Assembly: GCA_903919165.1 (NCBI GenBank)
Contig: CAIXHJ010000521.1
Coordinates: 1 to 35,784 of the forward strand
Direction: 5' to 3'
DNA: 35,784 bases
Source of the DNA: an uncultured Holophagaceae bacterium
Lineage (GTDB): Bacteria > Acidobacteriota > Holophagae > Holophagales > Holophagaceae
The notes below the pieces were generated by a model that was given only the letters and a program-made list of their open reading frames with translations, was not told the origin of the DNA and did not search any database. Below, in pieces: positions 30,699 to 35,784 of this stretch. Numbering within the stretch: position 1 is the stretch's first letter; each line of letters opens with the position of its first letter. A program made the translations under genes and the position numbers.

Positions 30699-31577
30699 AT
30701 GACGGATCTGACCAAAGCACACTTGGATCATCGGCGCGTCTGGCGGGAATTCGATTACTGCTATCCGGTGATCTCCCGCCGCAGCCGCGGGCTGAGCCTC
30801 GGCGTGAACCTGAACCCGGACAAGGTCTGCAATTTCGATTGTATCTACTGCGAGGTGGACCGCACGGTGCCACCCAGGCGGAAAGATCTCGACCTGGATC
30901 TGCTTGACCAGGAATTGGGCCTGCTATTGGACTTGGCCACTAGCGGGGAGATCTATCAGATTCCACCCTTCGATTCAGCCCATCCCAAGCAGAGGCGACT
31001 CAATGACATCGCCTTCAGCGGTGACGGCGAACCCACGACAGCTCGCGAGTTTGCCGATGTGGTGGCTCGGGTCGCTCACCTCAAGGCCCAGCGGGAGTTG
31101 GATCTTGTGAAACTCGTGCTCATCACGGATTCCAGCCGCCTGGGAGCGCCGGAGGTGGTGAAGGGCCTGGAGATCCTGATGGCGAATCAGGGGGAAATCT
31201 GGGCCAAGCTCGATGCGGGCACCGAGTCCTTCTACCGAGAGATCTGCCGCAGCCAGGTCCCTTTCGAGCGCATCCTCGACAACCTGCTGGCTACCGCCCG
31301 CCGTTGGCCGATCCTCATCCAGACGCTGTTCCTAGACTGGCGGGGTCAGGGACCCGGCGAGGCGGAACTGGAGGCTTACTGCCGCCGCTTGGAACACATC
31401 CTGGCCCAGGGTGGGCGGCTCCAGGCCATTCAGCTCTACACCGTGGCAAGACCCACTCCCGAGCCTGAGGCCAGACCTTTGCGGCGTCTCGAACTGGAGG
31501 CCATCGCAGAGAACCTGCGAAGCCGCCTTCCGGGCTTGCCAGTCGATGTCTACTACGGTCCGGAGGAGTGGGCCTGA
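30699..31577 (+). CDS. Radical SAM protein (COG0731-like)
   Basis: The product is 292 residues. The cluster motif is CxxxCxxC: Cys44, Cys48 and Cys51 in KVCNFDCIYC, giving a [4Fe-4S] cluster that cleaves S-adenosylmethionine. Before it, GLSLGVNLNPDK is typical of the COG0731/wyosine-like group, and after it, AFSGDGEPTTA is the GGE-like SAM-binding motif. The C-terminal part has DVYYGPEEWA and no extra cluster cysteines. No substrate can be assigned from sequence; relation to tRNA wyosine enzymes is distant. It begins just after the sucCD terminator, so it should have its own promoter, which I could not define. The next gene starts inside its stop codon (TGATG). Confidence 0.9.
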   Translation: MTDLTKAHLDHRRVWREFDYCYPVISRRSRGLSLGVNLNPDKVCNFDCIYCEVDRTVPPRRKDLDLDLLDQELGLLLDLATSGEIYQIPPFDSAHPKQRRLNDIAFSGDGEPTTAREFADVVARVAHLKAQRELDLVKLVLITDSSRLGAPEVVKGLEILMANQGEIWAKLDAGTESFYREICRSQVPFERILDNLLATARRWPILIQTLFLDWRGQGPGEAELEAYCRRLEHILAQGGRLQAIQLYTVARPTPEPEARPLRRLELEAIAENLRSRLPGLPVDVYYGPEEWA

Positions 31578-32797
31578 TGCGCCGGTTCATCCCGGGCGCG
31601 GCATTGCTGCTCCTCGGCCTTTGTGCATGCCGCAACCGGGCAGAGAAACAAGCACCTCCGGCCCCGGTCAGCCTCAGCCTGATCGCCGTGGGTGACATCC
31701 TGATGCACCAGGACGTGAAGCATGCCGCAGACTTGGATCCTAATGGCTTTCAAGCCCTGTGGGCGGACCTGGTCCCCATGTTCCGGGAGGCGGATCTGGC
31801 ATTCGGGAATCTGGAAACCCCTGTGGCGCCCGCCACCGGCAGGCCGGGCGTGCCCTTCCAATTCAATGCGCCCGGGTCCCTTCCTGCCGCGCTTCGTGCC
31901 AGCGGGTTCACTGTACTCTCCACGGCCAACAACCATGCTTTCGACCAGGGCGCCAAGGGTGTGCGTGAAACCCTGAACCGATTGCGGGCGCAGCATCTGG
32001 TGGCCATCGGCAGCGGCGAGGACCGCCCCTGCGCTGAATCCAGCCAGATCGTCGAGCGAAGGGGCCTCCGGGTCGCCTTCCTGGGGTTCACGGATATCTT
32101 CAACCTCGACCTGAACCGGCGGGCCAACGAACCATGGGTGCGTCCGCTGGATCTGGAACCGGCCCTGCAGGCTGTGCGAGAGGCCAGAGGCCAAGCCGAT
32201 CTGGTCGTGGTGAGCCTTCATTGGGGCAACGAATACCAGCACCTCCCCACGAAGCGACAGAGGGACATTGCCCGTTCCCTAGTGACGGCCGGATGCGATG
32301 TGATCCTCGGACACCACCCCCACATGCTCCAGCCCGTCGAGCTTCTGGAGGCCGAGGGCCGCAAGGCCCTGGTGGCCTACTCGCTGGGGAACTTCATCAG
32401 CAACCAGGATCGGATGTACCGGGCGGACCTCTTTCCGGTGGCCGGTGGTGACAACCGGGATGGTGCCGCGCTCAGGGTGCGCTTCGAGTCGAGGCAGGAT
32501 CCCGATGGCCGGAAGACCGTGGCGCTGGCGGAGGCCACTATCGAGCCTCTCTGGACTGAGAACAACTGGGGTGCCTCGGCCGGCCACCGGGAGATCAGGG
32601 TCATCCGTGTGGCCGCCGCCGAGGCCCGTGTCCGGGAGGATCTGGACCGGCTTTCCGATCCACTGGAAGGCCCGAAAGCCTCGCCCGATGCCACGCTCCG
32701 GAAGAAGGCCATCCTGGAAAAACAGGAATACCTCCGCACACTCATCCTGAGACGGAAGCGCATCGCGGAGATCATGGGCGAGGCCTTCGTCAGGTAA
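31577..32797 (+). CDS. CapA-family metallophosphatase-like lipoprotein
   Basis: The product is 406 residues from the ATG at 31577, which overlaps the stop of the radical SAM gene and has GGAG eight bases upstream; a GTG at 31568 is less likely. The N-terminus MRRFIPGAALLLLGLCAC is a lipoprotein signal with Cys18 as the likely modified residue. The mature part is a CapA/PgsA-type calcineurin-like domain: LIAVGDILMHQDV, FGNLETPV, STANNHAFDQG, SLHWGNEY, GHHPHMLQ and YSLGNFISNQ. In Bacillus such proteins take part in polyglutamate capsule synthesis, but most homologues have unknown function. A basic helical tail follows the domain (residues about 340-400). It converges with the HD gene with an 8-base overlap. 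Confidence 0.9.
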   Translation: MRRFIPGAALLLLGLCACRNRAEKQAPPAPVSLSLIAVGDILMHQDVKHAADLDPNGFQALWADLVPMFREADLAFGNLETPVAPATGRPGVPFQFNAPGSLPAALRASGFTVLSTANNHAFDQGAKGVRETLNRLRAQHLVAIGSGEDRPCAESSQIVERRGLRVAFLGFTDIFNLDLNRRANEPWVRPLDLEPALQAVREARGQADLVVVSLHWGNEYQHLPTKRQRDIARSLVTAGCDVILGHHPHMLQPVELLEAEGRKALVAYSLGNFISNQDRMYRADLFPVAGGDNRDGAALRVRFESRQDPDGRKTVALAEATIEPLWTENNWGASAGHREIRVIRVAAAEARVREDLDRLSDPLEGPKASPDATLRKKAILEKQEYLRTLILRRKRIAEIMGEAFVR

Positions 32798-33347
32798 GCC
32801 CTAGTTCCACCCGGTGCTCATGCACCACGGCGATGATGCGGGCGAGGTGCTCGTCCTCGGTGCCGCCAACGGCCTCAGAGAGCATCCGCAGGCCCTCTGC
32901 CACTTCGAAGCGGTCCACGCCGGCAGCGAAAGCCCTGTCCTTCAGCTTCTTCTTCACGCTCTTGGGTTCCAGTCCCTCAGTCCGCGTGGGACGCACCAGC
33001 GAGCATGCCATGACGAAGCCCGTGATCTCGTCGGAGGCCAGGAGAGCCCTGTCCAGCAGGCTGTCGTAGGACACGCCCCACCGCGTATAGTGGGCGCTGA
33101 TGGCGTGGGCCAGATCCTCATCCCCACGCTCCCGCAGCCAAGCGATAATGCGCCTGGGGTGCTCTTCGGGCCAGCTGTCATAGTCGGCGTCGTGCAGAAG
33201 GCCGGCCAGGCCGAAGCGTTCAACGTCCTGCTCCAGAGACGCAGCAAGATCCCGCATCACGAGTTCCACCGCACGGGCGTGCGTACGGAGTTTTTCCGAA
33301 GGTGTCCAGTCGCAGAGCAGCTGCCAGGCTTCGTCGCGGGTGAGCAT
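32790..33347 (-). CDS. HD-domain hydrolase
   Basis: The product is 185 residues. The HD signature is LAGLLHDADYD with His52-Asp53, and an upstream His (RTHARAVELVMRDLA) and a later DEITGF segment complete a metal-binding HD fold. Proteins of this type are generally annotated as HDIG- or HD-superfamily phosphohydrolases; I cannot name a substrate. There is no membrane helix. It starts 11 bases after the truA stop; its AAGGA site lies within the end of truA, so the two are probably co-translated. It is the last gene of a PHP-receiver-truA-HD run and its 3' end overlaps the convergent CapA gene by 8 bases. Confidence 0.87.
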   Translation of the reverse strand: MLTRDEAWQLLCDWTPSEKLRTHARAVELVMRDLAASLEQDVERFGLAGLLHDADYDSWPEEHPRRIIAWLRERGDEDLAHAISAHYTRWGVSYDSLLDRALLASDEITGFVMACSLVRPTRTEGLEPKSVKKKLKDRAFAAGVDRFEVAEGLRMLSEAVGGTEDEHLARIIAVVHEHRVELGLT

Positions 33348-33358
33348 CAGGATGTCCT

Positions 33359-34189
33359 TCAGGGGATCGTGATGGTGGGCCTAGGCGGTCCAAGCTCCGG
33401 ATCCCCTGGAAAGCGAACGGATTCGAGGAAGAGCCCTGAGGCTGGAGCGGCCTTCGCGCCCCAGAAGAGGTTGGCGGCCTCCGTCGGATTCCGGAGATCT
33501 TCCTGGACGCGCCTGGGTTCCTCTTCACCCAGGGCGCAGGCCACGGTGGCACCGACCATGCGGCGCACCTGGCGGCGGAAGAAGTGGGTGGCCCGGACCC
33601 GCAGGAGGATGAGCGACCCAGCTTCGGCCACCTCGCACTGGAAGGTGCGCACCCGGCCATCCTCCTCGCTATCGAGATCCGCAAAAGCGGAGATTTCATG
33701 GTCTCCTTCGAAGGCGCCCCAGGCCTGGGAGAGACGATCCAGGTCCAGACTCCGCTTCACCCACCAGATCCAGGGTTTGCCGAACGCGCTGCGGCGTCTA
33801 CTGATCTGGTAGAGGTAGGTGCGGTCCACCGCATCATATCGGGCGTGGAAACGGGGGGTACAGGTACGGACATCGCGGATGGCGATGTCCTGCGGAAGGG
33901 CTCCGTCGAGGATGCGCCGCAACTCGCCAGGGCGGGGCGCTCCCCTGGAGTCCAGGTGCAGATGGGCGACTTGGCCAAGGGCATGAACACCGGCATCGGT
34001 CCGGCCCGCACTGCCCAGGTACACTAAGTGCAGTCCCGCCTCGTGGATGACATGCTCGATGCTTCCTGCAACGGTGCGAACACCTTCTCGGGACTGATTG
34101 GCGCCCTGCTTCTGCCACCCCTGGAACCGGCTCCCGTCATACTCGATCAGCAACCGGAAAGAGGCCAGGGGTCCAGGTTTCATGGCCAT
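33359..34189 (-). CDS. truA: tRNA pseudouridine(38-40) synthase
   Basis: Pseudouridine synthase of 276 residues that modifies positions 38-40 in the anticodon arm of tRNAs. The catalytic aspartate is Asp65 in YLGSAGRTDAGVHALGQVAH, and the segments RLLIEYDGSRFQGWQKQ near the start and THFFRRQVRRMVGATV near the end are TruA signatures. The ATG at 34189 gives MAMKPGPLASF; the next ATG at 34183 is equally possible and neither has a strong ribosome site. It lies 2 bases after the receiver-protein gene, so it depends on translation of the upstream gene or on reinitiation. Everything needed for activity appears intact. Confidence 0.96.
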   Translation of the reverse strand: MAMKPGPLASFRLLIEYDGSRFQGWQKQGANQSREGVRTVAGSIEHVIHEAGLHLVYLGSAGRTDAGVHALGQVAHLHLDSRGAPRPGELRRILDGALPQDIAIRDVRTCTPRFHARYDAVDRTYLYQISRRRSAFGKPWIWWVKRSLDLDRLSQAWGAFEGDHEISAFADLDSEEDGRVRTFQCEVAEAGSLILLRVRATHFFRRQVRRMVGATVACALGEEEPRRVQEDLRNPTEAANLFWGAKAAPASGLFLESVRFPGDPELGPPRPTITIP

Positions 34190-34191
34190 GG

Positions 34192-34590
34192 TCAGGACCC
34201 GATGACGGCCCTCACCGCCTCGATCAAGGTGGCAGGGTCATGGATCGGTTTGGCGATATAGCCTTGGGCGCCAGTCAGTTCCAAGTACTTCTCGCGATCG
34301 CCGGACATGGCGTGGGCCGTGGCAAGGAGCACAGGGATGTGGCGGGTGGCTTCATCCTTCTTCAGCAATTGGGTGATGAAGATGCCATCCACCTTGCGGC
34401 CCTGGTAGCTCGAACGAGAAAGACTCACATCCATGATCACCGCAGCTATGTCCGCCTCGCGGGCGAGACGCTGGATTTCTTCGACCTCTTCCGATACCAG
34501 CACCTCGTATCCGCCCTTCTTGACGAGTACGGTCTGGATGAACTTCACATTGATGGGGTCATCCTCCACCAGGAGGATTCGATTGGACAT
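34192..34590 (-). CDS. Single-domain response regulator (CheY-like receiver)
   Basis: The product is 132 residues and consists only of a receiver domain. Acidic pocket Asp10-Asp11, phosphoacceptor Asp54 (VIMDVSLS), Thr91 (LLATAHAM) and Lys114 (YIAKP) are all present. A short insertion follows Asp54 (SRSSYQGRKVDG), as in receivers of the Spo0F/DivK-like group. There is no output domain, so it should act by protein contact. No histidine kinase is in the window, so its partner is unknown. GAGG lies five bases before the ATG at 34590. It is placed between the PHP gene (31 bases upstream) and truA (2 bases downstream) in a likely operon. Confidence 0.93.
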   Translation of the reverse strand: MSNRILLVEDDPINVKFIQTVLVKKGGYEVLVSEEVEEIQRLAREADIAAVIMDVSLSRSSYQGRKVDGIFITQLLKKDEATRHIPVLLATAHAMSGDREKYLELTGAQGYIAKPIHDPATLIEAVRAVIGS

Positions 34591-34621
34591 GAAGGCCTCT
34601 TCTCTCCCAGGCTATCGGCAC

Positions 34622-35473
34622 TTAGTGGTAAGCGCCAAGTCTTTGCTGTGTTTCCAGACGATCCAGGAGATCATCCGGCACCTGGAGGCCAGCCCGTCCG
34701 CGGCCAAGCCGCAGGCCCGGTTTGTTGGCGCCGTGGAAGTCGCTGCCGCCGGTGACGACCATGTCGAGACGCGCGGCCAGGGCCACGAAGTACTTCTGCT
34801 CGGCGGCCTGGTAATCGCCGTAGTACGCTTCAAGGCCCTCCAGACCCTGACGCTGGAGTTCGGCCATGGCTTCATCCCAGCGGAAACCGCCACCTGCGAA
34901 TCGTCCGGGATGGGCCACCACGGGCACCCCGCCTGATTCGCGGATCCACCGGGCGGATTCTGATGGGCTCAGTTCTTCCCGCGGCACGAAGCCGGGGCAG
35001 TCGTCGCCGATGAGTCGCTCGAAGGCCTCGGGCGCCCGACGCACGAAACCACGGGCGACGAGAGCTTTGGCGAAATGGACCCGAGAGAGCAGGGGTGAAT
35101 CCGCCTGGGCCTGGACATCTGTCAGCGTGAGAGGACACCCCAACTCAGCGAGACGCACCAGCATGCGACAATTCCGGTCCTCTCGGCGGCCGCGGAGTTC
35201 CTCCAGTCTCGATTGGAACTGGACGTCAGAAGGATCCACCAAGAGTCCCAGCACATGCAGGGACTTCCCAAGGAACCGGCAACTGAGTTCGGTACCCACG
35301 AGCAACCGCACCTTTACTCGGGTCTGCATGGCCAGGAAAGCAGGAATGCCGCCGAGGGTGTCATGGTCCGTGAGGCAGAGTGCCGTGAGGCGCGCCTGAT
35401 CCCCGAGCAGAGCCAGCCCTTCCGGCGTGTCTGTGCCGTCCGAGTGGAGGGTATGGCAATGGAGGTCGATCAT
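34622..35473 (-). CDS. PHP-domain phosphoesterase (TrpH/RNase AM-like)
   Basis: The product is 283 residues with a complete PHP domain: MIDLHCHTLHSDGTDTPEGL (HxH motif, His5 and His7), LTDHDTLGG, VGTELS, VVAHPG and TGGSDFHG, which together bind the metal cluster. The size and motif order match the YciV/TrpH group, whose E. coli member acts on 5'-phosphorylated RNA and 3',5'-nucleotides; activity here is inferred from that. The ATG at 35473 directly gives the conserved start, though its ribosome site is poor. It is the first gene of a PHP-receiver-truA-HD run on the minus strand. The 186-base region upstream has no recognised promoter. Confidence 0.9.
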   Translation of the reverse strand: MIDLHCHTLHSDGTDTPEGLALLGDQARLTALCLTDHDTLGGIPAFLAMQTRVKVRLLVGTELSCRFLGKSLHVLGLLVDPSDVQFQSRLEELRGRREDRNCRMLVRLAELGCPLTLTDVQAQADSPLLSRVHFAKALVARGFVRRAPEAFERLIGDDCPGFVPREELSPSESARWIRESGGVPVVAHPGRFAGGGFRWDEAMAELQRQGLEGLEAYYGDYQAAEQKYFVALAARLDMVVTGGSDFHGANKPGLRLGRGRAGLQVPDDLLDRLETQQRLGAYH

Positions 35474-35659
35474 GGTCTGGAAAAAATCCTTGTAGCGACG
35501 AGACGGGGCGGAGAGGCCACTTTGGCCTTGATCGCAGGGCTGCCCCCGAAGGCGGGAGGATCCGTGGGTGGGCCAGGGACACTTATCGATCGACCAAGGA
35601 GTCTATCCGAGCATCGGATGACATCGCGGGGCGCTCAAAATACCTGGACGGGCTCCTGC

Positions 35660-35784
35660 CTACTGGACGAAGTTCGAGGCGCTCTGGGCATCATCGGCGG
35701 GCTCTTCCATGGCCAGGCGACGGAACAGCTTCATGTCGGCGAAGGACAGAATACTCATGTAGGAGAAGCCACTGAAGAACAGCC
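35660..35784 (-). CDS. 3' end of an unidentified gene, probably membrane protein (truncated by window edge)
   Basis: On the minus strand the frame is open from the window edge to TAG at 35660-35662 and encodes LFFSGFSYMSILSFADMKLF, then RRLAMEEPADDAQSASNFVQ. The codons have the GC-rich third positions of the other genes here, which argues that it is real. The first part is hydrophobic, consistent with the end of a membrane helix, followed by a charged tail. It is too short to name a family. It would lie upstream of the PHP gene on the same strand. Confidence 0.6.
   Translation of the reverse strand, partial: LFFSGFSYMSILSFADMKLFRRLAMEEPADDAQSASNFVQ

Noticed and set aside
29208..30731. A 507-codon open frame on the minus strand across sucC-sucD
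   Set aside because: It is fully antisense to two unmistakable genes and rich in His, Ala and Asp, as expected from the complement of high-GC codons.
1..35784. tRNA genes, CRISPR arrays, prophage or IS transposases
   Set aside because: No cloverleaf-like segments, regularly spaced repeats, integrase or transposase motifs were found by reading both strands, though a dedicated search was not possible.

Overview
The window comes from a high-GC, Gram-negative bacterium. TamB, a type IV pilus ATPase, several lipoprotein signals and an outer-membrane-like beta-barrel protein indicate two membranes. Primase directly upstream of the housekeeping sigma factor, strong GC3 bias and the mix of families would fit Acidobacteriota (Holophagae, Geothrix-like) or a deltaproteobacterium-like lineage; this placement is inference. 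It is mostly ordinary chromosome: no tRNA, rRNA, CRISPR, prophage or IS transposase was recognised.

Layout. 1-2338 (+): 3' end of an SPL-type radical SAM gene, then dnaX. 2339-7673 (-): Ser/Thr kinase, tamB and a MoaD-like sulfur carrier, running right to left. A perfect 16-bp stem terminator (7705-7744) separates these from dnaG-rpoD (7858-11552, -), a reduced macromolecular-synthesis operon whose dnaG carries an in-frame palindromic insertion. 11594-12616 (+) is an unrecognised P-loop protein, converging on an OPA-type transporter and a lipoprotein (-). 14789-15981 (+) is kbl with a one-base frameshift. 15944-19490 (-) is a probable operon asnB, PilZ protein, membrane-anchored rhodanese, MauE/DoxX protein. 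Its leader (19501-19689) looks like an asparagine-codon transcription attenuator, the most interesting item here. tdh (19754-20785, +) is the pathway partner of kbl. 20885-21508 (-) is a TPR/pseudopilin-like lipoprotein. 21730-25293 (+): rhodanese, NUDIX hydrolase, beta-barrel candidate, YajQ, polyprenyl synthase. 25311-28417 (-): TolB-TPR protein and a PilT with a duplicated N-domain. 28524-30611 (+): sucC-sucD and a terminator, then a radical SAM gene and a CapA lipoprotein (30699-32797, +). 32790-35473 (-): PHP phosphatase, receiver protein, truA, HD hydrolase as a tight operon. The right edge holds the 3' end of one more gene.

Functional links. sucCD gives the substrate-level step of the TCA cycle; tdh plus kbl convert threonine to glycine and acetyl-CoA; asnB makes asparagine. 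PilT, the PilZ protein and YajQ belong to families tied to surface motility and cyclic-di-GMP. dnaX, dnaG, rpoD and truA are core information-processing genes.

No gene-free stretch exceeds 300 bases. The largest gap, asnB-tdh (19491-19753), is filled by the attenuator. The others over 150 bases are 7674-7857 (terminator), 21509-21729 (divergent promoter region with an imperfect inverted repeat), 26667-26857 (only a weak bulged hairpin near 26803-26828) and 35474-35659 (a small dyad at 35605-35619, otherwise nothing recognised).
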